64,000 bases of DNA from Pseudomonas turukhanskensis (GCF_027922365.1 NZ_BSFN01000015.1:1-64000); one strand, 5' to 3'. Positions 18,580-27,305 are shown, counted from the first letter of the stretch. Notes: a model not told the origin generated them from the letters alone. Program-made: numbers and translations.

Positions 18580-18611
18580 AGAGCCCGCCTTTATGGCGGG
18601 CTTTGTTTTTT
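18580..18611 (+). terminator. Terminator after acyl-CoA dehydrogenase 2
   Basis: An AGCCCGCC/GGCGGGCT stem and TTTGTTTTTT tail begin 16 bp after the stop codon. Confidence 0.9.
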
Positions 18612-18648
18612 GCCTATAGCAAAAGCTCAAGGCTGAAGCTGATTAAGC

Positions 18649-18758
18649 ACCCCTCGCCCGTGTGCGGGAGAGGGGCTGGGGGTGAGGGCCTGGCCCCGAC
18701 GTAGATCTACGAAAAAAAGCCCCTCACCCTAACCCTCTCCCGCAAGCGGGAGAGGGGA
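18649..18758. repeat. Large compound inverted repeat
   Basis: Two near-complementary arms of about 38 bp (18651-18688 and 18720-18757) each contain an inner hairpin of the type CCTCTCCCGCAAGCGGGAG. The 338-bp gap between the second and third dehydrogenases holds this element, the terminator above and the promoter of the third gene. It resembles widespread intergenic palindromes of gamma-proteobacteria. Confidence 0.75.
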
Positions 18759-18902
18759 TTGATCGCGTTGCGGCTGCGATCGTGGTTAGACCATTCGGTC
18801 ACACCATGACCCTATGTGTCTGAAAAGTTGTTCGGGTAAACTCCTAGCCCTGCCCCATACCGGCCGCTGGGCCGTATCGTTGGATCGTTCGAGGATCGTC
18901 AC

Positions 18903-20681
18903 ATGGCCGACTACAAAGCTCCCCTGCGCGATATGCGCTTTGTCCTCAATGAAGTATTTGAGGTCTCCAAACTCTGGCAGCAGCTGCCGGCACTGGCGGA
19001 AGTTGTCGATGCCGACACCGCTGAGGCAATCCTCGAAGAAGCTGGCAAGGTCACCGCCAAAACCATCGCCCCGCTGAACCGCAGCGGCGACGAAGAAGGC
19101 TGCCGTTGGAACAACACCGTGGTGAATACACCCGCGGGCTTCCCCGAGGCCTACAAGATTTACGGCGAAGGCGGCTGGGTAGGCGTGGGCGGCGACCCCA
19201 CCTACGGCGGCATGGGCATGCCCAAGGTGCTCGGAGCGCAGGTTGAGGAAATGCTCAACGCTGCCAACCTGTCGTTCGGCCTGTACCCAATGCTGACTGC
19301 CGGCGCTTGCCTGTCGATCAATGCCCACGCCAGCGCCGAGCTGAAAGAAACCTATCTGCCGAATATGTACGCTGGCGTCTGGGCGGGCTCCATGTGCCTG
19401 ACCGAACCGCATTCGGGCACTGACCTGGGCATCATCCGCACCAAAGCCGAGCCGCAGGCTGACGGCTCGTTCAAAGTTACCGGCACCAAGATCTTTATCA
19501 CCGGCGGCGAGCACGACCTGACCGAAAACATCATTCACCTGGTGCTGGCAAAACTGCCGGACGCCCCGGCTGGCTCCAAGGGCATTTCGCTGTTCCTGGT
19601 GCCCAAGTTCATGGTCAATGCCGACGGCAGCCTGGGCGAGCGCAACACCGTTAGCTGTGGCTCCATCGAACACAAGATGGGTATCCAGGGTTCGGCTACC
19701 TGTGTGATGAACTTCGACGGCGCTACCGGCTACATCATCGACGGCCCGAACAAAGGCCTGGCGGCGATGTTCACCATGATGAACTACGAGCGCCTGGGCG
19801 TAGGTATCCAAGGCCTGGCCGCTGGCGAGCGCTCGTACCAGAGCGCAGTGGAATACGCCCGTGACCGTCTGCAAAGCCGTGCGCCAACCGGCCCGGTCGC
19901 CAAAGATAAAGTCGCCGACCCGATCATCGTGCACCCGGACGTGCGCCGCATGCTGCTGACCATGAAGGCCAGCAACGAAGGCGGCCGTGCGTTCTCCAGC
20001 TACGTCGCCATGCAGCTCGACACTGCCAAGTTCAGCGAAGACCCCACCACGCGCAAGCGTGCGGAAGAACTGGTGGCCCTGCTGACCCCGATTGCCAAAG
20101 CGTTCCTCACCGACCTTGGTCTGGAAACCACCGTGCACGGCCAGCAGATCTTCGGCGGCCACGGCTTTATCCGTGAGTGGGGCCAGGAGCAACTGGTGCG
20201 TGACGTGCGCATCACCCAGATCTACGAAGGCACCAACGGCATTCAGGCGCTCGACCTGGTTGGCCGCAAGATCGTCGGCAGCGGCGGTGCGTTCTATAAG
20301 CACTTCGCAGATGAAATCAAAGCCTTCACCGGCAGCGCCGACGCCTCATTGGCCGAGTTCGTCGAGCCGCTGAAAGCTGCCGTTGCCAACCTCGACGACC
20401 TGACCGACTGGCTGCTCAACAGCGCCAAGGGCAACCCGAATGAAATCGGCGCGGCCTCGGTGGAATACCTGCACGTGTTCGGCTACACCGCCTATGCGTA
20501 CATGTGGGCACTGATGGCGCGTGCGGCGCTGGGCAAGGAAGGTCAAGACGAGTTCTACGCCAGCAAGCTGGGCACCGCGCGGTTCTACTTCGCGCGCCTG
20601 CTGCCGCGTATTCACTCGCTGACCGCCTCGGTCAAGGCCGGGAGTGAGTCGCTGTATCTCTTGGACGCTTCGCAGTTCTGA
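18903..20681 (+). CDS. Acyl-CoA dehydrogenase (FadE-type), paralogue 3
   Basis: 592 residues and the most divergent of the three. It has the family motifs CLTEPHSGTDLG, ITGGEHDLTENIIH, GHGFIREWGQEQ and IYEGTNGIQALDLVGRK, with Gln for Met after GHGFIREWG. GAGG precedes the ATG at 18903. As I recall, the P. aeruginosa PA0506 and PA0508 enzymes differ in preferred chain length, so these copies may split the substrate range. Confidence 0.93.
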   Translation: MADYKAPLRDMRFVLNEVFEVSKLWQQLPALAEVVDADTAEAILEEAGKVTAKTIAPLNRSGDEEGCRWNNTVVNTPAGFPEAYKIYGEGGWVGVGGDPTYGGMGMPKVLGAQVEEMLNAANLSFGLYPMLTAGACLSINAHASAELKETYLPNMYAGVWAGSMCLTEPHSGTDLGIIRTKAEPQADGSFKVTGTKIFITGGEHDLTENIIHLVLAKLPDAPAGSKGISLFLVPKFMVNADGSLGERNTVSCGSIEHKMGIQGSATCVMNFDGATGYIIDGPNKGLAAMFTMMNYERLGVGIQGLAAGERSYQSAVEYARDRLQSRAPTGPVAKDKVADPIIVHPDVRRMLLTMKASNEGGRAFSSYVAMQLDTAKFSEDPTTRKRAEELVALLTPIAKAFLTDLGLETTVHGQQIFGGHGFIREWGQEQLVRDVRITQIYEGTNGIQALDLVGRKIVGSGGAFYKHFADEIKAFTGSADASLAEFVEPLKAAVANLDDLTDWLLNSAKGNPNEIGAASVEYLHVFGYTAYAYMWALMARAALGKEGQDEFYASKLGTARFYFARLLPRIHSLTASVKAGSESLYLLDASQF

Positions 20682-20712
20682 TCGATCGGCTGCGCGTCGG
20701 CGTGGCTGCGTT

Positions 20713-20770
20713 AAAAAAGGCTTTTCAATGCTCATTGGCTACAGCCAACTGCGCTTGAAAAGCCTTTTTT
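20713..20770 (+). terminator. Long-stem terminator after acyl-CoA dehydrogenase 3
   Basis: The 16-bp arms AAAAAAGGCTTTTCAA and TTGAAAAGCCTTTTTT enclose a loop that itself contains TTGGCT-AC-AGCCAA. The T-run on the + strand makes it an intrinsic terminator for the upstream gene. Confidence 0.8.
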
Positions 20771-20847
20771 GCCCGGGCCGTATTGGCCTTGCCCCGCTCT
20801 AGCTCGCTCGATCTCAAATCGTACGAGGCAACACGTGCGGTTACCGA

Positions 20848-21507
20848 TTATTCCTGGGTTATCTGATCCGCCGCTGCCGGGGCATCGATGTACCGGTTGC
20901 GGTTGCCCTGCAGCGCTTCGATCCGGTCGTTGCGGGCTTTTTCTTCGGCGTCCGGCGGGTCGATCTGGTTCCAGCGTTTGTACATCTGCAACTGGCCGAC
21001 GATGGGCAGGCCATACTCGCTGCGCATATAGAAAATCGCCCGGGCGACATTGCCCTTGGCGGTGTCCGGCGGCTCTATCAGTTGGAAGCTGGCTTTAAGC
21101 TGGCAGCCGATATCGCTGAACTTGCTCGATACCCCATCACCCAATTCGCCGAACTGCGCATTGCGCCGCGCCAGCTCCACCAAACTCAGGGCCGGATACA
21201 TGTTGTGCAGGTCGCTCAACATATAGGGGTATTGAGGGTTGGCGGCAGCGCATTGCTCGTCGGTGACGCAGCGCAAGGCCGATTTTATCTGCTTGACCGT
21301 GTACACGAGGCTTGCCGACACCTGGCCGCGTTCACCGGTAAAGGGCTTAGCGCAATACAGGGTGGTGCCGCCGTTGGCGTAGAGCTGTTTCCAGAAGAAT
21401 TGGTCGATGGCGACCTTGGGATCCTGAAGCTGGTTTTGCCCACCCGCGAACGCCGTGGAGCAAGCGCAAAACGTTAAACCTGCGACGGCAACTGCTACTG
21501 CGCGCAT
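20848..21507 (-). CDS. endA: Endonuclease I family, exported nuclease
   Basis: 219-residue periplasmic or secreted DNase of the EndA/Dns family. An N-terminal signal peptide (MRAVAVAVAGLTFCACSTAFA) precedes the catalytic core. The core holds YTVKQIKSALRCVTDEQC, SDLHNMYPAL with the conserved metal-site region, KGNVARAIFYM and the closing WNQIDPPDAEEKARNDRI. I start at 21507 so that the protein begins with the signal peptide. It is divergent from RsmY. Confidence 0.9.
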   Translation of the reverse strand: MRAVAVAVAGLTFCACSTAFAGGQNQLQDPKVAIDQFFWKQLYANGGTTLYCAKPFTGERGQVSASLVYTVKQIKSALRCVTDEQCAAANPQYPYMLSDLHNMYPALSLVELARRNAQFGELGDGVSSKFSDIGCQLKASFQLIEPPDTAKGNVARAIFYMRSEYGLPIVGQLQMYKRWNQIDPPDAEEKARNDRIEALQGNRNRYIDAPAAADQITQE

Positions 21508-21629
21508 GTGACTGACCCCAGGGAACTGCACTGTCGGCAATCTTTCGAGTTGTTATTTTGTAGGACAATGCGAGTCTAACAAGAGCCCGTTCACAAAATA
21601 AAGCCGACCTAAGGCATGGTTTAAAGCTG

Positions 21630-21647
21630 TGTAAGCCAAAGCTTACA
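21630..21647 (+). promoter_or_regulatory. GacA upstream activating sequence
   Basis: TGTAAG-CCAAAG-CTTACA is a perfect match to the GacA site TGTAAG-N6-CTTACA. It sits about 65 bases before the inferred start of the GGA-rich small RNA, the usual arrangement of the Rsm RNA genes. Confidence 0.93.
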
Positions 21648-21702
21648 TTGCGTGCTGCTTATCGCCGCTAGTGTTAGGAATAACAGCTGGTTACTCTCTT
21701 TT

Positions 21703-21830
21703 CCATGGACGTTGTGCAGGAAGCGCCAAGGAACCAACAGGGATACGCTGGATTTCCATCAGGATGATGGATGATTACGGATGTCAGGACACAGTCTGCA
21801 AAGCCCCGCCTCGGCGGGGTTTTCTTTTTT
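21703..21830 (+). ncRNA. rsmY: RsmY small RNA
   Basis: About 128 nt RNA that titrates the translational repressors RsmA/RsmE under GacS/GacA control. At least eight GGA motifs occur (for example CAGGAAG, AAGGAAC, CAGGGAT, CAGGATG, TCAGGAC), several in loops of small hairpins. It ends in a CCCCGCC/GGCGGGG terminator with a T-run at 21801-21830. The perfect GacA site lies upstream. I call it RsmY rather than RsmZ or RsmX because it shares the chromosomal neighbourhood of PA0527.1. The 5' end is an estimate from the site spacing and a weak TACTCT -10. Confidence 0.9.
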
Positions 21831-21838
21831 CTGCAGAA

Positions 21839-21871
21839 CGAAAAACACCGACGTTGCGTCGGTGTTTTTGT
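21839..21871. terminator. Bidirectional terminator between RsmY and the membrane-protein remnant
   Basis: An ACACCGACG/CGTCGGTGT stem is flanked by A-run and T-run and serves the minus-strand genes that end just to its right. Confidence 0.85.
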
Positions 21872-21885
21872 TTGTATACCTCGCG

Positions 21886-22065
21886 TTACGCGGCCTCCAA
21901 TGCCGCCTGACTGTCACGGCGATTCTTGTGCACCGTAGCCGCTACAACCAGCGCCAGAAGAATCCCAGCCAACACGGCCGATGAGCCGATGGTGCCGAAG
22001 TCCAATCCGCCTTTTTCGTGCGACTTGGTCAGCACGTCGCCCAGGGCGGGCAGACCGGTTGTGCG
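21886..22065 (-). pseudogene. 3' remnant of a COG4705-like membrane protein gene
   Basis: About 60 codons encode only the C-terminal end of an integral membrane protein. ALGDVLTKSHEKGGLDFGTIG and a hydrophobic helix (SAVLAGILLALVVAATV) precede a charged tail and stop. The pattern matches the end of ~250-residue membrane-anchored proteins of the COG4705 type. The 5' part is missing, because the FMN-reductase stop lies immediately upstream. It has no start codon of its own with a ribosome site. Confidence 0.6.
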
Positions 22066-22069
22066 GCGT

Positions 22070-22630
22070 TCAGTCTTTGCTGTGCAACGCCACCCATTGG
22101 GCATAGGTGTCGATGAATTTCTGCAGGAAGGGTTTGATGCCGTCGCTCAGTTTGCCGTCTTCGCCGAAGAAACTGCCCGCGCCGCCCAGGTAGGCTTCCG
22201 GCTGCTGGAGCATATGCACGTCGAGAAACACCATGGACTGGCGCAGATGATGGTTGGCACCAAAGCCGCCGACCGCGCCAGGCGATGCACTGACCACAGC
22301 GCCCGCCTTGCCGCTGAACACGCTCTGGCCATAGGGGCGCGAGCCGACATCAATGGCGTTCTTCAGCGGCGCCGGCACCGAGCGGTTGTATTCCGGGGTG
22401 ATAAATAGCAGCGCCTCTGCGGCTTTGACCTTGTCGCGAAACGCGGTGTAAGCCGCGGGCGCGGGGCTGACGTCGATGTCTTCGTTGTACAGCGGCAGGT
22501 CGCCGATTTCGACAATCTCCAACTGCAGCGAGGGCGGTGCCAGCTCGGCCAGGGCCAATGCCAGCTTACGGTTGATCGAGGCTTTACGCAGACTGCCAAC
22601 CAATACCGCGACGCGGTGAACCTTGCTCAT
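22070..22630 (-). CDS. NADPH-dependent FMN reductase (ChrR/YieF-type)
   Basis: 186-residue flavodoxin-fold reductase using NAD(P)H and bound FMN to reduce quinones, chromate or azo compounds. The FMN phosphate loop is VGSLRKASINRKLA at the N-terminus, the PEYNRSVPAPLKNAIDV signature lies near residues 78-94 and SASPGAVGG near 115. It has a complete length and its own start at 22630. It adjoins the decayed membrane gene, so the junction between them probably marks an old deletion. Confidence 0.9.
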   Translation of the reverse strand: MSKVHRVAVLVGSLRKASINRKLALALAELAPPSLQLEIVEIGDLPLYNEDIDVSPAPAAYTAFRDKVKAAEALLFITPEYNRSVPAPLKNAIDVGSRPYGQSVFSGKAGAVVSASPGAVGGFGANHHLRQSMVFLDVHMLQQPEAYLGGAGSFFGEDGKLSDGIKPFLQKFIDTYAQWVALHSKD

Positions 22631-22713
22631 GGTGACTCCTTGGGCGGGATGGAAAAGGGTGAGCTAGGAACTATAGCTGGCGTTTGGCGCTGTACCGGGC
22701 CGTTTAGAGCGCT

Positions 22714-23613
22714 TCAGCGTTGCTGGAATGCGCTGAATAAATCAGCAGCAAACGCCTTCTGCGCTTCACTCGGCTGGCGGCCACGGTGGCTGCCCAAGTA
22801 GAAATTGACGCTAAAGCTCAGCTGTTTCGGCAGCAGCGCCCGCAGGCGTCCGGCCGCCACCCAGGGCGCTGCGATATGCGTAGGAAGGTAGCCCAGGTGC
22901 GCGCCAGACAAGACGAAAGCCAGCGTGCCTTCAACCTGCTCACTGCGCGCGCTGCTGACCTGCGCCTGCCACGGGTCGTCGGCCTGGTCGAACCGGTAGG
23001 GATACTTCACACCGTCCTGCGCGCTCAGTTCTTCCAGCGTCAGTTTCTTGCGCGCAAAAAACGGATGGGCATCGCCGCAGTACAGCGCCTGCTCCTCGGT
23101 AAACAGCAGTTGATGGTCGATGGCTGCCTGCACGCCGGAAAAATAGCCGATGGCCAAGTGCATCTGGTCCTGCAACAAGCGTCGCTCCAACTCGGCCGGC
23201 GCGGCACTGCGCAGCTCGATCTGCACGGCCTGGTTACGCTGGCGAAACAGGCGGATGGCCTCACTGACTTTGGCCAGTACATGCGGGTCCAGCGCCTCGG
23301 ACAAACCGATGCACAGGTCCCCCAGCAGCTTGTCGGCCATGCCCCGGGCTTCGTTCTTGAACACGTCTAATGCGGTGAAGAGCTTGCGCGTGGCCAGCAG
23401 CACCTCTTCCCCTTTGGGCGTCAGACGAAAGCCGGCTTTGCCGCGCTCGCACACCCGAAACCCCAGGCGGGTTTCCAGCTTGGCCATCTGCGTGCTGATG
23501 GTGGACTGACCAATCCCCAGGTCGCCCTGCGCCGCACTGAAGCCGCCGTTCTCCACCACGCTGATAAACAGCCGCAGCAATTGCAGATCGAGGTCGCGTA
23601 CTTGGCTCAGCAT
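22714..23613 (-). CDS. LysR-family transcriptional regulator
   Basis: 299 residues. An N-terminal winged helix (LRLFISVVENGGFSAAQGDLGIGQSTISTQMAKLE) is followed by an effector-binding domain. I start at MLSQVRDLDL (23613), with GGA about eight bases upstream; an earlier ATG at 23628 is possible. It is transcribed divergently from the polyamine-type binding protein at 23779. By the LysR habit it may regulate that gene with a polyamine or guanidino compound as signal, which is inference. Confidence 0.9.
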   Translation of the reverse strand: MLSQVRDLDLQLLRLFISVVENGGFSAAQGDLGIGQSTISTQMAKLETRLGFRVCERGKAGFRLTPKGEEVLLATRKLFTALDVFKNEARGMADKLLGDLCIGLSEALDPHVLAKVSEAIRLFRQRNQAVQIELRSAAPAELERRLLQDQMHLAIGYFSGVQAAIDHQLLFTEEQALYCGDAHPFFARKKLTLEELSAQDGVKYPYRFDQADDPWQAQVSSARSEQVEGTLAFVLSGAHLGYLPTHIAAPWVAAGRLRALLPKQLSFSVNFYLGSHRGRQPSEAQKAFAADLFSAFQQR

Positions 23614-23778
23614 GGCAAGTCCAAACATTGATAGCTGTCGATGCCAAGGTATATCACTTTGCATTTATCAGAAGCAAAGCGCGGCGCAGTATCCACGCCA
23701 TCCAGAGCTTCCTGCCACCGCTGAGTGGCCACTCCTTGAGAAGCGCGGTAACCGTTATCTGCCCAGGAGATCATCACC

Positions 23779-24873
23779 ATGCGAATCGCCGCGTGCGCTT
23801 TACTGCTGGCCGCCACCTTGCCGCTGCACCTGTCGGCCCAGGCTGAAGAAAAAGTACTGAATATCTACAACTGGTCCGACTACATCGGCCCCGAAGCGCT
23901 GAAAGCCTTTCAGGCTGAGACCGGTATTCAGATCAAGTACGACGTGTTCGACAGCCCCGAAGCCCTGGACAGCAAACTACTCACCGGCGGCAGCGGCTAT
24001 GACCTGGTGTTTCCATCCTCCAGCGGCCTGGCCCGCGCCGTGAAAGCCAAGGCCGTGCAGCCCATCGACCACAGCAGCCTTACGCTCTACAGCAACCTCG
24101 ACCCCGACCTGCTGGGCAAGCTCGCCACCTCCGACCCCGGCAACCGCTACGGCGTGCCCTACACTTGGGGCACCGTCGGCCTGGGGTTGAACAAGCAAGC
24201 GGTGAGCAAACGCCTGGGCGCGGACGTGCCGCTCAACACGCTCGACCTGCTGTTCAAGCCCGAATACGCCAGCAAGCTGAAAGACTGCGGCATCGGCGTG
24301 CTCGACTCGCCGCAAGAAGTGATCAGCATCGCCCTCAACTACCTCGGCCACGACCCCTACAGCGACAAGCCGGCCGACCTTAAAGAGGTGCAGCAATTGC
24401 TCGCCCAGCTACAGCCGAACGTACGGTATGTCGCCTCCGGCCGGCAGATCGACGACCTGGCCAAGGGCGAAGTGTGCATGGCCCTGAGCTACAGCGGCGA
24501 TGCCGCCACCGCCGCTGCCCGAGCGGTAGAGGCCAAGCAACCGTTTGAGGTGGTGTACCGCATTCCCCGTGAGGGCACGCTGGTGTGGTTCGACACCATG
24601 GCCATTCCGGTAGACGCCCCGCACCCACAAGCCGCGTTGGCCTTTATCAACTATATGCTGCGCCCCGAAGCCATCGCCGAAGTCACCAACACCGTGTTCT
24701 TCGCCAACGCCAACAGCGCGGCCACCGCGCTGGTAGACCCGGCGGTAACCAGCGACCCGGATATCTACCCGCCCGCCGAGGTGCGCGCGCGTCTGTTCAG
24801 CGACCAGATGCAAAGCCTGCCGGCACAACGTGAACGCACTCGCCTGTGGACCTCCTTCCGCAGCCACTACTAA
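23779..24873 (+). CDS. Periplasmic polyamine-binding protein (PotF/SpuD-like)
   Basis: 364 residues with a signal peptide (MRIAACALLLAATLPLHLSAQA) followed by the PotF/PotD start VLNIYNWSDYIGPEALKAFQAETGI. It would capture putrescine, spermidine or agmatine in the periplasm for an ABC importer, but no permease or ATPase genes follow. The ureohydrolase gene starts 11 bp downstream, which suggests agmatine or another guanidino compound. The missing transporter parts must come from elsewhere, or the protein acts as a sensor. Confidence 0.88.
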   Translation: MRIAACALLLAATLPLHLSAQAEEKVLNIYNWSDYIGPEALKAFQAETGIQIKYDVFDSPEALDSKLLTGGSGYDLVFPSSSGLARAVKAKAVQPIDHSSLTLYSNLDPDLLGKLATSDPGNRYGVPYTWGTVGLGLNKQAVSKRLGADVPLNTLDLLFKPEYASKLKDCGIGVLDSPQEVISIALNYLGHDPYSDKPADLKEVQQLLAQLQPNVRYVASGRQIDDLAKGEVCMALSYSGDAATAAARAVEAKQPFEVVYRIPREGTLVWFDTMAIPVDAPHPQAALAFINYMLRPEAIAEVTNTVFFANANSAATALVDPAVTSDPDIYPPAEVRARLFSDQMQSLPAQRERTRLWTSFRSHY

Positions 24874-24884
24874 GGAGCAACGCA

Positions 24885-25844
24885 ATGGACCAGGCCTCTC
24901 GCAATGACCAAGCCATCACCCGTGAAAGCCTTTACGGCACGGCGGCGGAATCGACTTACGGCGGCATCACCAGCTTTATGCGCCGTCGCTACAGCCGCGA
25001 CCTGGAGGGCGTAGATGTGGTGGTCAGCGGCGTGCCGTTCGACACCGCCACCACCAACCGCCCCGGCACCCGTTTTGGCCCACGGGCGATTCGCGCGGCC
25101 TCGTGCCAGATGGCCTGGGCGCGCCCCAGCGCCTGGGAATTCGACCCCTTCGATGAACTCGCGGTGATCGACTACGGCGACTGCGATTTCGACCATGGCC
25201 AACCGCAGCTCACCCCAGGCGCCATCGAAGCCCACGCCGATGAAATACTTGGCGCCGGCTGCGCCATGCTCACCCTGGGCGGCGACCATTTCATCAGCTA
25301 CCCGCTGCTCAAAGCCCATGCGAAAAAACACGGCCCACTGTCGCTGATCCACTTCGACGCCCACAGCGACACCTGGCCCGACGAAGCGGTGCAGCGCATC
25401 GACCACGGCACCATGTTCTACCACGCCGCCCGCGAAGGTCTGGTGGATCCGGCGCGCTCGGTACAAATCGGCCTGCGCACCACCAACGACGATGTGATGG
25501 GGTTTCAGGTGCTCGACGCCCGCCATGTCCACCGCCACACCCCGGAGCAGATCGCCGAACAGATTCGTGCCCGCGTGGGTGACAACCCGGTGTACCTGAC
25601 CTTCGATATCGACTGCCTCGACCCGGCCTTCGCCCCCGGTACCGGCACGCCGGTATGCGGCGGCTTGAGCAGCCATCAGGCGCTGGAAATTCTTCGCGGC
25701 CTGCGCGGCATCAACCTGGTGGGCATGGACGTGGTGGAAGTGGCGCCGCCCTACGACCACGCCGAAGTAACCGCCCTGGCAGGCGCCACCATTGCCGTGG
25801 AAATGCTCTGTCTGTACGCCGCGAAACATACGCACAAAGACTGA
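24885..25844 (+). CDS. speB: Agmatinase-type ureohydrolase
   Basis: 319-residue enzyme of the arginase/agmatinase family, releasing urea from a guanidino compound. The two-Mn site is complete: GGDHF near 140, DAHSDTWPD near 163 and DIDCLDPAFAPGTGTP near 243. The start is the ATG at 24885 with TAAGGAG before it. It forms an operon with the PotF-like protein. Agmatinase is the likeliest activity, but guanidinobutyrase is not excluded from sequence alone. Confidence 0.88.
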   Translation: MDQASRNDQAITRESLYGTAAESTYGGITSFMRRRYSRDLEGVDVVVSGVPFDTATTNRPGTRFGPRAIRAASCQMAWARPSAWEFDPFDELAVIDYGDCDFDHGQPQLTPGAIEAHADEILGAGCAMLTLGGDHFISYPLLKAHAKKHGPLSLIHFDAHSDTWPDEAVQRIDHGTMFYHAAREGLVDPARSVQIGLRTTNDDVMGFQVLDARHVHRHTPEQIAEQIRARVGDNPVYLTFDIDCLDPAFAPGTGTPVCGGLSSHQALEILRGLRGINLVGMDVVEVAPPYDHAEVTALAGATIAVEMLCLYAAKHTHKD

Positions 25845-25923
25845 AGGCAACGTTAGGTTGAACCAGATAGAAGGAGGGCGGGTCGGTTAGGGGGTACGTT
25901 TTCTCACAATAGGAACTGATTTC

Positions 25924-26082
25924 ATGGACCTGATCCGCATCCTGATCGCCATCCTCCTGCCGCCGCTGGGCGTTTTTTTGCAAGTTGGCTTTGGCGGCGC
26001 GTTCTGGCTCAACATTCTGTTGACCTTGTGCGGCTATATCCCCGGCATCGTGCATGCCGTGTACATCATCGCCAAGCGTTAA
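25924..26082 (+). CDS. YqaE/Pmp3-family small membrane protein
   Basis: 52 residues, MDLIRILIAILLPPLGVFLQ and then a second hydrophobic helix with LCGYIPGIVHAVYII. This is the two-helix Pmp3/UPF0057 proteolipid, an inner-membrane peptide linked to salt and membrane stress. AGGA precedes the start. It is a short but unmistakable gene. Confidence 0.93.
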   Translation: MDLIRILIAILLPPLGVFLQVGFGGAFWLNILLTLCGYIPGIVHAVYIIAKR

Positions 26083-26091
26083 GCCCGCGCC

Positions 26092-26124
26092 GACGTTGGG
26101 TAGACGTTGGGTAGACGTTGGGTA
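26092..26124 (+). repeat. Three tandem 11-bp repeats
   Basis: GACGTTGGGTA occurs three times head to tail between the yqaE-like stop codon and its terminator. Copy number is probably variable by slippage. Confidence 0.9.
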
Positions 26125-26136
26125 AAACGCAGGCAT

Positions 26137-26164
26137 AAAAAAGCCCCGCCTGAGCGGGGCTTTT
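26137..26164. terminator. Bidirectional terminator
   Basis: AAAAAAGCCCCGCC-TGA-GCGGGGCTTTT serves both the yqaE-like gene and the convergent minus-strand gene. Confidence 0.9.
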
Positions 26165-26177
26165 CGTGCGTCGAGCG

Positions 26178-26687
26178 TTAAGGCTGCAGCGTTAGCTGAA
26201 TGTCGTCGCCTAGGTCATCGGCCAGCAAGCCGAGCGAAAAACCCGAAATCGAGGCAATGGTGCCGCGCCACAACAGACCTTCACTGGCCGGCATCTGCCC
26301 GGACGGCGTGCTCAACTTGGCGTCCTTCAAGTGCAGGTATTGCACAGGCGGCGGGTTTTCACCATCGGTCTTGGGCAATCGCGATTTGCCCAGCTCCGCG
26401 TAGTGGGCGCGCAGGCGATCGGCGTCGGCCACCGGCCAGGAGCTGGCGAACGACTCGCCGAACAGGCGGAAATACTGCTCTACGCTGATCAGGATTCCGG
26501 AAATGACACCCGCTGGCGTCGACAGGGTAACGCCCACCTGCAGCTCGGTTTCATTGGTCAGTTGCACCAGATCCTGCAAAAACCAGTCGATGGTCCGACC
26601 GTGCCAGGTCAAGTCCTTCATCACCGGGTCGACCAGATCATCGGCCACTTGCTGATGCCAACTTGGTTTTGCATTGTCCTGAGTCAT
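26178..26687 (-). CDS. GvpU-like conserved protein
   Basis: 169 residues with no signal or membrane segment. The segment LQVGVTLSTPAGVISGILISVEQYF resembles GvpU-type gas-vesicle accessory proteins, which often occur in Pseudomonas with no gas-vesicle genes nearby, as here. I take the ATG at 26687 with GGAG five bases upstream. The function in this setting is unknown. Confidence 0.6.
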   Translation of the reverse strand: MTQDNAKPSWHQQVADDLVDPVMKDLTWHGRTIDWFLQDLVQLTNETELQVGVTLSTPAGVISGILISVEQYFRLFGESFASSWPVADADRLRAHYAELGKSRLPKTDGENPPPVQYLHLKDAKLSTPSGQMPASEGLLWRGTIASISGFSLGLLADDLGDDIQLTLQP

Positions 26688-26812
26688 CTTCGCTCCATGC
26701 TGCCGATGAAGGCAGTTGTCTGTTATTTCGGGTGGATATAAGCCAAGTGTAGGCAACGCCTGACACAGAAGGCCAATATGCCGTCAGACCGTTACACCCA
26801 CCTAATGTGCCG

Positions 26813-27013
26813 TCAGGCCATTACATCAATAGAGTTGCCCAGATTCGGCGGATTACTCGACAGCGCCGACAGGTCTGGAATCGCCTCGATCAGCGCCATC
26901 GCGCCTTCGGACTGCATATCCAAGGCTTTGCTCAGCATCTTGATCGATACATCGGACTGGAGTTTGGCCGACTGCGCATTCGAGACCGCCGCGCCAACGC
27001 TGGAAATGTCCAT
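26813..27013 (-). CDS. YjfB-family putative motility protein
   Basis: 66 residues, MDISSVGAAVSNAQSAKLQSD with a helical polar core and a short hydrophobic tail (NSIDVMA). It matches the YjfB family named putative motility protein for its position near flagellar genes in some species. No flagellar genes are in this window, and the role is unproven. Confidence 0.75.
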   Translation of the reverse strand: MDISSVGAAVSNAQSAKLQSDVSIKMLSKALDMQSEGAMALIEAIPDLSALSSNPPNLGNSIDVMA

Positions 27014-27305
27014 GACGTACCTCCGTATTTAACGGTTACCTAAGGTCGACTGGCCTATGGCCTGCGAAGTTCAAACTCGCCGCCGGCGCCAGACACTCGT
27101 GAACAGGGTTTATCGGCAGCAAGCGCGCTGGCTGTAGGCACCGTTGGTCCAGTGCCAAAAACGCTGATGCAGCTGGATTTGCAATACGAAGAAGCTGCGA
27201 CTTTGGTAAGGGAACCCATACAATGCCGCACGAATTCGCACGTATGCACGCCTTCGACCAGGCCATTGGCAGTAGCGCCTCTTTAGCGTTTTTTGGAATG
27301 TATTG

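Noticed and set aside
13212..20303. Several 450-770-codon minus-strand frames opposite the acyl-CoA dehydrogenases and the diguanylate cyclase
   Set aside because: All mirror strongly conserved plus-strand genes and read as His/Gln/Val/Gly-rich nonsense typical of antisense frames.
26092..26124. CRISPR-like repeat
   Set aside because: Three abutting 11-bp copies without spacers and no cas genes; a simple tandem repeat.
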